From positions 2,542,001 through 2,606,000 of the forward strand of contig NZ_CP095481.1 in NCBI RefSeq assembly GCF_023023025.1: a DNA stretch of 64,000 nt, in the 5' to 3' direction. Below are positions 23,835 through 32,046 of the stretch, in pieces (positions within the stretch are counted from its first letter, which is position 1; the number at the start of each line of letters is the position of its first letter). Origin of the DNA: Amycolatopsis sp. WQ 127309 (lineage in GTDB: Bacteria > Actinomycetota > Actinomycetes > Mycobacteriales > Pseudonocardiaceae). The notes under the pieces are model-generated. The model was given only the letters and a program-made list of their open reading frames with translations, ran no database searches and was not told the DNA's origin. Both the position numbers and the translations under genes were made by a program.

Positions 23835-24458
23835 TCAGACGCCATCCGGGGGCGAAACGGCCGGAACCGGGCGAAGGAACCGGATCAAGATCGTCCGGAG
23901 GATCGCGAGTTCGGCCGCGACGTCGACGTCGGGGTCGAACGCCGCCCGCGTGATCAGCGCGTCGGCGAGGGCCGCGACCCAGCCCGCCGCGGCGGGCGGC
24001 GGGACGCCGGGGTCGATCAGCCCGGCGGCCACGGCCCGCTCGATCAAGACGGCGAGACCGTCGGCCAGCGCGCGTTCGTTGCGCCGGATCAGCGCGGCGA
24101 ACTCGTCGTCGCGCGCGGCCTGCGCGGCGGCCTCGAGCACCAGCCGGGCGATGGCGGGGTGCGCGACCTCGGCGGCCAGCGCGAGCGCGACGTCGAGCAG
24201 CGCGGTCCACGGGTCGGCCGCCTCGGCCGCCGCGGCGAGCCGTTCGGCCGTGTCGCGGGCGTCCTCCTCGAAGATCGCCGTGAACACCGCGCGCTTGGTG
24301 GGGAAGTAGTGGAAGAGGCTGCCGGAGCTGATGCCCGCGGCGCGGCAGATGTCCGCGGTCGTCGTCCGCTCCAGGCCTTTCTCGGCGAAGCACCCGGCGG
24401 CGGCGTCGACGATCGCCCGGCGCTTGGCCGCGTGCTTCGCGGGGTCGACCGTCCTCAT
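23835..24458 (-). CDS. TetR-family regulator
   Basis: 207 aa. The N-terminal helix-turn-helix is standard TetR: KRRAIVDAAAGCFAEKGLERTTTADICRAAGISSGSLFHYFPTKRA in outline, residues about 12-58. The rest is an Ala-rich helical ligand domain. Its ATG overlaps the stop of the YqeB-like gene by 4 bp. A near-palindrome (24950-24963) before that gene is a likely autoregulatory operator. Ligand unknown. Confidence 0.9.
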   Translation of the reverse strand: MRTVDPAKHAAKRRAIVDAAAGCFAEKGLERTTTADICRAAGISSGSLFHYFPTKRAVFTAIFEEDARDTAERLAAAAEAADPWTALLDVALALAAEVAHPAIARLVLEAAAQAARDDEFAALIRRNERALADGLAVLIERAVAAGLIDPGVPPPAAAGWVAALADALITRAAFDPDVDVAAELAILRTILIRFLRPVPAVSPPDGV

Positions 24459-24943
24459 CGCTCGGCCGGCGGTTCGTCGAGCCAGGGGTAGCCGTGTTCG
24501 GCGAACGCCCTGGCCAGCTCGGGCGCGCCGAGGTCGGTCTTCTCCCGGGCGATCTCCCGGCCGTCGACGGTGTGCAGGACGAGCTCCTTGCCGTCGAGGT
24601 AGACGGCGTCCAGCTCGGCTTCGATGCGCCGCGTCTTCTCGCCGCGGACCAGCGTGACGCGGGCCGGCGACACCGTGACGACCAGCCGGTCGTGCGCCCA
24701 GATCACCGCGAACGCGAACCCGAGCACCAGGCCGCCGGCGACGGCGGCGAGCGTCGCCCACGGCTGCGGCAGCTTCGTGAGCACCTTGAACACGCCCTGG
24801 AACGGGAAGGCCGGCAGGCCGGTGACCCACGCGGCGATGGCCCACACCCCGACGCCCAGCGCGGCGCCGGCCAGCGGGCAGCCGACCCAGGACCCGGTGC
24901 GCAGCCACGACGGCTCGTCGACGGTCGTCTCCATGCCGTTCAT
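24455..24943 (-). CDS. YqeB-like membrane protein with PH-type domain
   Basis: 162 aa; an alternative ATG at 24934 would remove three residues. Two membrane segments (GCPLAGAALGVGVWAIAAWVTG and WATLAAVAGGLVLGFAFAVIWA) are followed by a beta-rich domain with VTVSPARVTLVRGEKTRRIEAELDAVYLDGKELVLHT, resembling the YqeB PH-like family. Function unknown; the domain may bind lipid or protein at the membrane. First gene of a two-gene operon with the TetR. Confidence 0.75.
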   Translation of the reverse strand: MNGMETTVDEPSWLRTGSWVGCPLAGAALGVGVWAIAAWVTGLPAFPFQGVFKVLTKLPQPWATLAAVAGGLVLGFAFAVIWAHDRLVVTVSPARVTLVRGEKTRRIEAELDAVYLDGKELVLHTVDGREIAREKTDLGAPELARAFAEHGYPWLDEPPAER

Positions 24944-24949
24944 TATCAG

Positions 24950-24963
24950 ACCGCGCGCTCGGT
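24950..24963. promoter_or_regulatory. TetR operator candidate
   Basis: ACCGCGCGCTCGGT is a 14-bp palindrome with one mismatched pair, starting 7 bp upstream of the YqeB-like start codon. It is the only dyad in this gap. Confidence 0.5.
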
Positions 24964-24979
24964 TTATGAAAGCCGGGGG

Positions 24980-25627
24980 TCAGACCAGCTCGTTGATGAC
25001 CTCGCGGAGCTTGGCCTCCAGCCCCGGGCCGTCCTCGGCGAACCGGGACGAGACCAGCAGCTGGTCGTCGGCCGTGCGCAGGCAGATCGAGCCGGCCACG
25101 GAGATCTCGATGACGTTCAGCCGGAACGGGTAAGCACGCCGCCCCAGCCGCACCTCGGCCTCCCGCACGAGCTGACCGAGCCGCTCGCCGGCGACGATCT
25201 GGCGCCGGTAGAAGCCGGGCGCCCACGGGGTCGTGCCCGACGGCTCGCCCGCACCGCGCAGCGCCGGGCCGCGCGCGTTGGCGAAATGCCGGGACGCGGC
25301 CGGGGCGAAGTACTCGATCGCCTGGCGCATCGCCGAATCGTGGGCCAGCGCGGGCCGGCCGTAGCGGTTGCGCGGGCTGCGCGGGTCCGGGTCCACCCGG
25401 CCGCGCAGGAACGCGAGGAGGTCGTTCCACCAGTCCGCCCACTGCTCCTGGACGGCGGCGCGGTCGATCTCCGGCGGGACGTGCACCGGGACTTGCGGCT
25501 CCACCGGCGGCAGGACCTGTCCTTCGGAAACGGACAGCGCCAAGGCGTCACGGATGTACAGCGCGACGTCGATCTCGGTCTCGCTGCTCCACCCCGCTCG
25601 CCAGGATGTCGTGTTCTCCAGCTGCAC
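24980..25627 (-). CDS. Unknown 215-aa protein between dynamin-like genes
   Basis: Not recognised. From the GTG at 25627 the protein begins MQLENTTSWRAGWSSETEID. It has a Trp-rich helix (EQWADWWNDLLAFLRG), a central Arg/Pro region and a C-terminal beta part (AYPFRLNVIEISVAGSICLRT) ending in LREVINELV. No signal peptide or membrane segment. TACTCT stands 7 nt before the GTG, so a leaderless transcript is likely. A 7-1-7 inverted repeat lies just upstream. It follows the second dynamin gene by 61 bp on the same strand. Confidence 0.6.
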   Translation of the reverse strand: MQLENTTSWRAGWSSETEIDVALYIRDALALSVSEGQVLPPVEPQVPVHVPPEIDRAAVQEQWADWWNDLLAFLRGRVDPDPRSPRNRYGRPALAHDSAMRQAIEYFAPAASRHFANARGPALRGAGEPSGTTPWAPGFYRRQIVAGERLGQLVREAEVRLGRRAYPFRLNVIEISVAGSICLRTADDQLLVSSRFAEDGPGLEAKLREVINELV

Positions 25628-25653
25628 GTTTTCCAGAGTACGCGGAAAAGCCG

Positions 25654-25668
25654 CTTCTCCAGGAGAAG
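25654..25668. promoter_or_regulatory. Perfect 7-1-7 palindrome before the 215-aa gene
   Basis: CTTCTCC-A-GGAGAAG, centred about 21 bp upstream of the TACTCT -10 hexamer (25635-25640), where a repressor or activator would act. It also lies 20 bp after the dynamin-2 stop codon side; a weak terminator role is the alternative. Confidence 0.5.
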
Positions 25669-25688
25669 TCGGCAACGTGAAACAAGCG

Positions 25689-27251
25689 TCAGGCCTGTGG
25701 CTCGCGCACCTGCTGCCAGATCAGGAAATATGCACGGTGCACCACGTGCGCAACGCGGCTCTGCGCGGGTGTCGCGCCGAACGACGCGAAGGACCGCCAC
25801 CAGCCCGCGCGCTCCAGCGCGTGCGCGGCCAGCTCCGGCCGGGGTGCGCCCGGCTTGCCGAGCTGGGCGCCGATGTCGGCGTTGCTGCCCACCCGCAGCA
25901 CCTCTTCGGAGAGGTCTTCGGGCATGTCGACGGCGCCGGAGGCGACCAGCGTCAGCGCTTCGAGCAGCCGCAGCTGGTGGGCCTCGGGCTTGGCGAGCAG
26001 CACCTCGATGGCGTCGTGCACGCGCTGGCGCTCGGCCGGGTCGCCGGAGGCGTGCGCGAGTGCGGTGACCGACGCGAGCGCCGCGGCCGCCTTGATCCCG
26101 TCGGCGCGGGCGGCGAACACGATCGACAGCCGCTGCCGCACGGCTTCGAGGCCCGACGCGTCCAGCAGGGACCGCCGCAACGCGCCCGCCGTGATCTCCG
26201 GTTCCTTGCGGATGACGTCGACGGCGTGCGAGACGCCGAACAGGTCGAGCTTCTCCAGCAGGCGCAGCCGGGTGCCGGCCGGGACGTCGCACTCCCAGCT
26301 GGTGAAGATGTCGGCCGAGATCAGCATGGTCTGCAGGACGTCGTCGTCGAGGTCGGCCAGCGCCCGCAGCGCCTCGGCGTCGGCGGAGGTGAAGCCGCCC
26401 GACTCGGCGGACTCCGCGATCAGCCCGATCACCGGCAGCACGTCGGCGACGCGCGGCTTGAGCGTCGAGGCCTGCTTCTCCGAGAGGATCGTCGCGGCCT
26501 TCCAGATGTCGCCGTCGGAACCCTCGACCGACTCGGGCGCGATGGTGTCGGCCTTGTTCAGCACGGCGATGGCGTTGACCGGGCCGGCCTCGCGGCTCGC
26601 GGTGGCCGCGGTGAACGCGGCGAGCGCCTGCTGGTCGTCGGCGCGGACGCCCTGGGTGACGACGTAGAGGACGGCCTCGGCGCCGGCGACGGCGTTGCGC
26701 GAGGTGTCGTCGAGGTCGTCGGAGCCCTCTTCGTCGTCGTCTTTGCGGTGCTTCGCGGCGCCGAGGAGCAGCTCGGTACGCGACACCGACGCGGCGTCGA
26801 GCGAGCCGAGGCCGGGGGTGTCGATCACCGTCATGCCCTGCAGGACGGCGTTGGTCAGGTAGGCCTCGATGTGCGAGACCTTGGTGATGTCGACGCCCAG
26901 CTCGGCCGGGATCATCCCGTCCGAGGCGAACGGGAGCACCTGCTTGCGGCCGTCGGTGAAGACGATCTCGACGCGGTCCACCGTGCCGTACTGGAAGCGG
27001 GTCACCAGCCGGGTGCACTCGCCGATGTCGGTCGGCGCCACCCGGCGCCCGATCAGGGCGTTGACCAGCGTCGACTTGCCTGACTTGATCCGCCCGGCGA
27101 CGGCCACCTGCAGCGGCGCGCCGAGCCGGCGCAGCACCTCGGCGAACCCGGCCGACGTCCGCGCGGACACCTGCGACTGCAGGCGGTGGCACAGGTTGGC
27201 CACGGACATCGACAGCGGACCGGCGAGCCGGCCCTGCTCCGGTGACGTCAC
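25689..27251 (-). CDS. Dynamin-like GTPase 2
   Basis: 520 aa from a GTG behind GGGAGGG. G1 GRIKSGKST (54-62), G3 DTPGLGS (144-150), G4 NKAD (232-235). An acidic insert (KDDDEEGSDDLDD) follows G3. No clear membrane segment, unlike dynamin 1; the C-terminal half is helical. The two differ strongly outside the G motifs, as do IniA and IniC, so a heteromeric pair is plausible. Divergent from a two-component kinase across 126 bp. The open frame continues far upstream only as antisense to the kinase. Confidence 0.85.
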   Translation of the reverse strand: MTSPEQGRLAGPLSMSVANLCHRLQSQVSARTSAGFAEVLRRLGAPLQVAVAGRIKSGKSTLVNALIGRRVAPTDIGECTRLVTRFQYGTVDRVEIVFTDGRKQVLPFASDGMIPAELGVDITKVSHIEAYLTNAVLQGMTVIDTPGLGSLDAASVSRTELLLGAAKHRKDDDEEGSDDLDDTSRNAVAGAEAVLYVVTQGVRADDQQALAAFTAATASREAGPVNAIAVLNKADTIAPESVEGSDGDIWKAATILSEKQASTLKPRVADVLPVIGLIAESAESGGFTSADAEALRALADLDDDVLQTMLISADIFTSWECDVPAGTRLRLLEKLDLFGVSHAVDVIRKEPEITAGALRRSLLDASGLEAVRQRLSIVFAARADGIKAAAALASVTALAHASGDPAERQRVHDAIEVLLAKPEAHQLRLLEALTLVASGAVDMPEDLSEEVLRVGSNADIGAQLGKPGAPRPELAAHALERAGWWRSFASFGATPAQSRVAHVVHRAYFLIWQQVREPQA

Positions 27252-27377
27252 GGCCCCCAGCCCTCCCGTCGTACGGACAACCCCGGGAATCGTCCCATGC
27301 GCCTCATCCCTGGGTCGCACCGAAGGTGGTACCGGCGACCGACGCGGGATCCGCGGGCCGGGACCTAGTGTTGCCTG

Positions 27378-28577
27378 GTGCGACGGCTGAGTCTGTGGAT
27401 GCGTGCCCACCCCATGGCGGGCGACTCGGTGCTGGCCGTCCTGCTCGGCCTGTTCGACCTGATGCTCTTCGTCGCCGACGGCTTCGCCGAGGTGCCCGAA
27501 CTGCCGCCCTGGTACGTCGGGATCCCAGTGATCGTCGCGATGGTGACGCCGCTGGTGTTCCGGCGGAAGTCGCCGCTGTGGTCGGCGTACGTCGTGCTGG
27601 TGATCAGCATCGTGCACGCGGCGCTGATGCTCGGCATCGGCAGCGCGGCCGGGCTGGCGATGAGCATCTACTCCGTCGTCGTCTACGCCGGACGGCGCCA
27701 AGGCGTGGTGTTCGTCGGCGCGGTCGTGGTCGCGTCGGCCGTCCAGCTGCTGATCGAGCAGTCCGGGGACATCCTCATCTCGGTGCTGTTCCTGGCGTTC
27801 GGCATCGCGCTGTGCTGGACGCTCGGCGAGTTCGTCGGGGCGCGCCGCGCCTACGACGTGGAAGTGGAGGCGAGGTTGCACCTGCTCGAAACCGAACGCG
27901 ACCAGGCCACCCGGATCGCGGTGGCCGAGGAACGCGGCCGCATCGCGCGCGAGCTGCACGACGTCGTCGCGCACGCGGTCAGCGTGATGGTGGTGCAGGC
28001 CGACGGCGCCTCGTACGCGATCCGCAGCAACCCCGAGCTCGCCCAGCGGGCCCTCCAGACGATTTCCGAGACCGGCCGCGGCGCGCTCGGCGAGCTGCGC
28101 GCGCTGCTCGACGTCCTGCGCAACGACCGCGCCGAAGGCGAGCCGCGGGTCCCGCAGCCGGACGCGCACGCCATCGCCGACCTGGCCGAGCGGATGCGCG
28201 CGGCGGGCGTGCCGGTGACGCTGGAGACCGACGAGCTCGGCGACCTGCCCGCCGGCGTGTCGCTCGCGGCGTACCGGATCGTGCAGGAGTCGCTGACCAA
28301 CACGCTCAAGCACGCCGGACGCGGCGCGACCGCGTCCGTGCGGCTGCACCGGACCGGCGACCTGGTCGAGGTCCTGGTGTCGGACGACGGCGCCGGCCGC
28401 CTCCCGCAGCTGATCCCCGCGGGCCGCGCCACGCCCCGGCTGGCCGTCCCGGGTGGCAACGGGCTGATCGGCATGCGCGAACGCGCCCACGTCTACGGCG
28501 GGACGCTCGAAGTCGGCCCGGCACCGGGTGGTGGGTGGCAGGTCCGCGCGGCGCTGCCGGTTAGGTTGGCGCAGTGA
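27378..28577 (+). CDS. NarL-class sensor histidine kinase 1
   Basis: 399 aa. About four or five membrane segments in residues 15-155, then a HisKA_3 domain with phospho-acceptor His194 in ARELHDVVAH, then a HATPase domain (QESLTNTLKHA, GNGLIGMRERA). No extracellular sensor domain, so the signal is probably within or at the membrane. GTG start with TAGTGT six nt upstream (leaderless). It overlaps its response regulator by GTGA. Confidence 0.93.
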   Translation: MRRLSLWMRAHPMAGDSVLAVLLGLFDLMLFVADGFAEVPELPPWYVGIPVIVAMVTPLVFRRKSPLWSAYVVLVISIVHAALMLGIGSAAGLAMSIYSVVVYAGRRQGVVFVGAVVVASAVQLLIEQSGDILISVLFLAFGIALCWTLGEFVGARRAYDVEVEARLHLLETERDQATRIAVAEERGRIARELHDVVAHAVSVMVVQADGASYAIRSNPELAQRALQTISETGRGALGELRALLDVLRNDRAEGEPRVPQPDAHAIADLAERMRAAGVPVTLETDELGDLPAGVSLAAYRIVQESLTNTLKHAGRGATASVRLHRTGDLVEVLVSDDGAGRLPQLIPAGRATPRLAVPGGNGLIGMRERAHVYGGTLEVGPAPGGGWQVRAALPVRLAQ

Positions 28578-29230
28578 TCCGTGTGGTGGTCGTCGACGAC
28601 CAGGAACTGATGCGCGTCGGGTTCCGGATGGTGCTGGGCGCGCAGGAGGACATCGACGTCGTCGGCGAGGCCGGCGACGGCGCCCAGGCCATCCGGCTGG
28701 CCGAACAGCTGCGCCCCGACGTCGTGCTGATGGACGTCCGGATGCCGGTGCTCGACGGCGTCGAGGCGACGAAGAAGATCGTCGCCGACGGCACCGCGCG
28801 GGTGCTCGTGATGACGACGTTCGACCTCGACGAATACGTCTACGCGGCGCTGCAGGGCGGGGCGAGCGGGTTCCTGCTGAAGGACACCCAGCCCGACCAC
28901 CTGGTCTCGGCGTTGCGGGCGGTGGCTTCAGGCGACGCCGTCGTCTCACCGTCGGTGACGCGCCGGCTGCTGGACCGCTTCGTCGGCGCCGGCGGCACGC
29001 CGATGCGCGACACGGCCGAGCTGGACGTGCTCACCGACCGCGAGCGCGAGGTGCTCGTGCTGATCGCCAAGGGCATGTCGAACCTGGAGATCGCCGAGGC
29101 GCTGTTCCTCTCGGAGGCGACGGTGAAGACGCACGTCGGCCGGATCCTCGCGAAGCTGGACCTGCGCGACCGGGTGCAGGCAGTGGTGCTGGCCTACGAA
29201 ACCGGCCTCGCCCGCCCCGGGCTCGCTTAG
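28574..29230 (+). CDS. NarL/FixJ response regulator 1
   Basis: 218 aa. Receiver domain with acidic pair Asp8/Asp9 and phosphorylated Asp54 (VVLMDVRMP), switch Thr near 82 and Lys in LLKDTQ; LuxR-type helix-turn-helix in residues 150-210 (LTDREREVLVLIAKGMSNLEIAEALFLSEATVKTHV). Translationally coupled to kinase 1. Targets unknown; the pair is about as similar to the second system at 40-42.6 kb as is usual within this class. Confidence 0.94.
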   Translation: MIRVVVVDDQELMRVGFRMVLGAQEDIDVVGEAGDGAQAIRLAEQLRPDVVLMDVRMPVLDGVEATKKIVADGTARVLVMTTFDLDEYVYAALQGGASGFLLKDTQPDHLVSALRAVASGDAVVSPSVTRRLLDRFVGAGGTPMRDTAELDVLTDREREVLVLIAKGMSNLEIAEALFLSEATVKTHVGRILAKLDLRDRVQAVVLAYETGLARPGLA

Positions 29231-29239
29231 CTGAAGCCC

Positions 29240-29302
29240 GCACTTTCCCTATGAAAGATGCGTCCGGGGGCCCTGCGGACGCATCTTTCATAGGGAAAGT
29301 GC
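29240..29302. repeat. Palindromic element 1 (26-bp perfect arms)
   Basis: GCACTTTCCCTATGAAAGAT... pairs perfectly over 26 bp (29240-29265 with 29277-29302) around an 11-nt loop. Related halves occur at 30270-30291 and 44012-44074. Here it lies between two convergent genes and supplies the last codons and stop of the DUF559 gene. It is probably a bidirectional terminator built from a dispersed repeat. Confidence 0.8.
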
Positions 29303-30193
29303 CGCTCGGACGGTCGCGACCACTCGCTTCGGATCGCCGTACAAGTCAGCTTTGGTGACGATCACGAAGCGCCAGCCCTCAGCCTCGATCGCAGCGCGGC
29401 GTTGCGCGTCGAGGCGCGGCTGGATGCCGTCGAGATGCCACTCGCCGTCGTATTCGACAGCCAGCTTCCGCGCGGGGAATGCCAGGTCAAGACGGCCGAG
29501 GAAGTCACCCGCTCCGGTGACGACGTCGACTTGGACCTCGGGCTTGAGCCCGGCGACGGTGAGCCACACCCGCAGCTCGGACTCGGGAAGGCTCTCCGAA
29601 CGCGCGTCCGCCAGCGCGACCGCTTTCCTGGCTCGCACCATTCCGTTGTCACGGCGCGGCAGGAGGTAAAGGCGCAGCTCGGCCGGGTTCACCAGCCCGC
29701 TGCCGAGGAAGGCGTCGAGGTAGCCGACAGTTCGCGGGAGCGAACGATGGAGCTTGGTGTTCGTGGTGACGTCCAACGCCAGCCGAAGTGGCGTAGCGAG
29801 CTGGATGTCACCCCACGGCTCGCTGTCGATCATCCGGCTGGTCCGCCGGATGTGCAGTCCGGCCTGCCTGTTGAACTTCAGTTTCTCGGGCACGACGAAT
29901 TCGACCAGGTCCTGCGGGCCGACCAGTTCAAGGCCACGGACAGCCGCTGCCGAGCACCCGGTCAGGACGGCGCCGCTCGGTGCAAACAGAGCCGCCGCCC
30001 GGCATCGCATCGAGTGCGTGACTTCAGTGGTCGAGGCGACGTAGACGTTCCGGAACAACCTGGTGAACGATGGAGACCTCAAGTCACACAACGTCAAGGC
30101 GTCTTCAGCGACGGCGTGGCTCCCGATGAAGGGCTCGGCGAAGTCGACCAGGTCTCTGCTGCGACGTTGGAACACCCACCAAACCTGCGTCAC
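29288..30193 (-). CDS. DUF559 / Vsr-like PD-(D/E)XK nuclease-fold protein
   Basis: 301 aa. The C-terminal 95 residues carry the nuclease core: ESELRVWLTVAGL, LGRLDLAFPARKLAVEYDGEWH (D...E.D pattern) and GWRFVIVTKADLYGDP. The N-terminal part (DLRSPSFTRLFRNVYVAS, LTGCSAAAVRGLEL) matches actinobacterial proteins often labelled AbiEi-like plus DUF559. Role unknown; repair and defence have both been suggested for relatives. The final codons and TGA come from the palindromic repeat. The GTG start is uncertain. A DnaA-like box lies upstream. Confidence 0.75.
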   Translation of the reverse strand: MTQVWWVFQRRSRDLVDFAEPFIGSHAVAEDALTLCDLRSPSFTRLFRNVYVASTTEVTHSMRCRAAALFAPSGAVLTGCSAAAVRGLELVGPQDLVEFVVPEKLKFNRQAGLHIRRTSRMIDSEPWGDIQLATPLRLALDVTTNTKLHRSLPRTVGYLDAFLGSGLVNPAELRLYLLPRRDNGMVRARKAVALADARSESLPESELRVWLTVAGLKPEVQVDVVTGAGDFLGRLDLAFPARKLAVEYDGEWHLDGIQPRLDAQRRAAIEAEGWRFVIVTKADLYGDPKRVVATVRAALSL

Positions 30194-30236
30194 ACCGCCG
30201 ACAACGGACCCCGACGAAGATCAACTACGACCCACT

Positions 30237-30245
30237 TGTCCACAT
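30237..30245. promoter_or_regulatory. Single DnaA-box-like site
   Basis: TTGTCCACA, an exact match to the actinobacterial box, in the 150-bp gap upstream of the DUF559 gene. Single copy; may be chance. Confidence 0.3.
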
Positions 30246-30269
30246 CCCCCGAGTTCCCTCCACAACCCC

Positions 30270-30334
30270 GCATCTTTCCTAGGGAAAGTGCAGCTTCAGG
30301 CCCCCGAAAGCGCCACTTTCATGACGAAAGTGGC
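30270..30334 (-). repeat. Palindromic element 2 plus hairpin at SDR 3' end
   Basis: GCATCTTTCCTAGGGAAAGT (30270 on) matches the right arm of element 1 with one difference. Next to it GCCACTTTC-ATGAC-GAAAGTGGC (30312-30334) is a perfect 9-bp hairpin 10 bp after the SDR stop, likely its terminator. Confidence 0.65.
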
Positions 30335-30343
30335 GAGGTTGGG

Positions 30344-31255
30344 TCAGCGGTAGTCGTCCGGGGGTGTGGTTGCCGGGTCTTTGCCCGTGTTGCGGACTTC
30401 GGTGAGCCAGCGGCCGAAGTCCGGGCGGTCGCCGTCGATGTCCGTGTAGTTGTACTCGTGCATCAGGGTCCAGGATGCCAGCGTTTGGCCGGCGAAGCGG
30501 GCGACGTCCGGGTCTTGGGCCAGGGCTGCGACGCCTCGGGCCAGCAGGTACGGGGTCTCGGAGATCTTGAAGTCGACCGGCGCAAGTTTGCCTACCGCGT
30601 CGCGCCAGGTGGCCTCGGTGACCTCGAAGATGTCCAGCATCGACTCCGAGCGCAGGAAACCTGGGGTGACGGCGAGGCCGACGCAGTCGTTCTTCTTCAG
30701 CTCGACGCCCAGTGCGCGGCCGAGCGCGCGGATGCCGCACTTGGCCAGGTAGTACGGCAGGCCCGCGCCGACGTAGTCGTCGTTGTCGCCGTCGGTCACC
30801 TCCAGCACCAAGCCGCGGCGGGCGACCACCAGCGGCAGCAGCCCGTGCAGCGCGATGAGGTGCGTGTCGAGCGCGTTGTGCGTCAGGCTCAGCGCGTCCT
30901 CCAGCGGCGTCTCCCAGAACGGCGCGTCGAAGTGGAAGTACATGTCGCCGCCCCAGACGTCGTCGACCAGGACGTCGACTCCGTCCACTTCGGACTCGAT
31001 GCGGGTCTTCAGCGCGTCCACATCGGACACCGACGTGAAGTCGCAGCGGACCGCGACGGCTTTGCCGCCCGCCGCTTCGACGAGTTCCGCCGTCTCCTCG
31101 ATCGTTTCCGGGCGCTTCATCGGTGACGTCGTTTCGCGCGTCGACCGGCCGGTGACGTACACCGTCGCCCCCGCGCGGCCCAGTTCCACCGCGATCGCGC
31201 GGCCGCAGCCCCGGGTCGCCCCCGTGACCACCGCGACCTTGCCCAGCAAGCTCAT
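30344..31255 (-). CDS. Short-chain dehydrogenase/reductase
   Basis: 303 aa from the ATG at 31255. Cofactor motif TGATRGCGRAIA near the start and YxxxK in LPYYLAKCG. The usual catalytic Ser strand reads LVLEVTDGD, so Thr replaces Ser, as in some DHRS1-like proteins; activity is still likely. The long C-terminal part (LMHEYNYTDIDGDRPDFGRW) fits that subfamily. Substrate unknown. It overlaps the TetR gene upstream by ATGA, so the regulator and enzyme form an operon. Confidence 0.85.
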   Translation of the reverse strand: MSLLGKVAVVTGATRGCGRAIAVELGRAGATVYVTGRSTRETTSPMKRPETIEETAELVEAAGGKAVAVRCDFTSVSDVDALKTRIESEVDGVDVLVDDVWGGDMYFHFDAPFWETPLEDALSLTHNALDTHLIALHGLLPLVVARRGLVLEVTDGDNDDYVGAGLPYYLAKCGIRALGRALGVELKKNDCVGLAVTPGFLRSESMLDIFEVTEATWRDAVGKLAPVDFKISETPYLLARGVAALAQDPDVARFAGQTLASWTLMHEYNYTDIDGDRPDFGRWLTEVRNTGKDPATTPPDDYR

Positions 31256-31839
31256 GTCTTCTCCCGTCCCCGCCACGCGGTCAGCACCGCGTCGACGTCT
31301 TCGGCCAGCCGGTCGGCCAGCCGCCCCTCCGGCCGGATCGACCAGTCCAGCGACACCCCGTTGAGCACCGCCAGCAACGCCCGCGCGGCGCGGGGCACGC
31401 TCGGCGCGTGCGGCAGCTCGGCCGCCGCCGCGTGGACGAGGCGGCCCAGCTCCGCCTCCACCGCCGCGCAGTGCTCGCCCAGCAGCGCCCGCAGCACCGG
31501 GTCGCCGATGTCCACGCCGAGCTGGCCCAGGTGGTTGGCCGCCTCTTCGGCGTCACCGAGCGACGCGTAGACCGTCACGGCCGCCTCGCGCAGTCCCACG
31601 ATCGGGTCATCCCGGGAATCCGCGCACGCCCGCATCCGCTCGACCGCGTGGGTCGTCGCGCGCCGGCTAAGCGCCCGCAGCAGACCGGCCTTCGACCCGA
31701 AGCGCTGCCCGGCCGTGCCGACCGCGACCCCGGCCTCGGCGGCCACCTGGGCCAGGGTGAATCCCGGTCCGCACCGGCCGATCACGGTCTCCGCCGCGGC
31801 CAGCAGCCGCTCGTCGGTGATGCTCCTCGGCCGGGCCAC
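31252..31839 (-). CDS. TetR-family regulator of the SDR operon
   Basis: 195 aa. TetR helix-turn-helix in residues about 8-52 (LLAAAETVIGRCGPGFTLAQVAAEAGVAVGTAGQRFGSKAGLL in outline), then a helical ligand domain. GTG start. Coupled to the SDR by a 4-bp overlap. A dyad immediately upstream of its start is a likely self-operator. Confidence 0.88.
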   Translation of the reverse strand: MARPRSITDERLLAAAETVIGRCGPGFTLAQVAAEAGVAVGTAGQRFGSKAGLLRALSRRATTHAVERMRACADSRDDPIVGLREAAVTVYASLGDAEEAANHLGQLGVDIGDPVLRALLGEHCAAVEAELGRLVHAAAAELPHAPSVPRAARALLAVLNGVSLDWSIRPEGRLADRLAEDVDAVLTAWRGREKT

Positions 31840-31843
31840 GGCA

Positions 31844-31865
31844 TTATTGAACCAAAGTTCATTAA
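31844..31865. promoter_or_regulatory. TetR operator candidate upstream of SDR operon
   Basis: TTATTGAAC-CAAA-GTTCATTAA: 9-bp arms with one mismatch, core TGAAC-N4-GTTCA, 5 bp from the TetR start codon. AT-rich within GC-rich DNA, as expected for an operator/promoter. Confidence 0.65.
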
Positions 31866-32046
31866 TGGTGTCACCCGGGTCCGCATCAGGGTCGGGTCAG
31901 GGTCATCACCGATCGCGCATCGGCCGAAAAGCCAGGAAGGTACTACTCAGGTAGGGGGCCCGGTTCGGTCTACAGGGTGACGCGCGAACAGGTCCTCACC
32001 CGCGACGATAGGTACGTCGTAAGCGAGGGGCGAAGAGGAGCAAGCC

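Noticed and set aside
27252..28949. Upstream extension of the dynamin-2 frame
   Set aside because: It runs antisense to the histidine kinase; dynamin similarity begins only after the GTG at 27251, which has a ribosome binding site.
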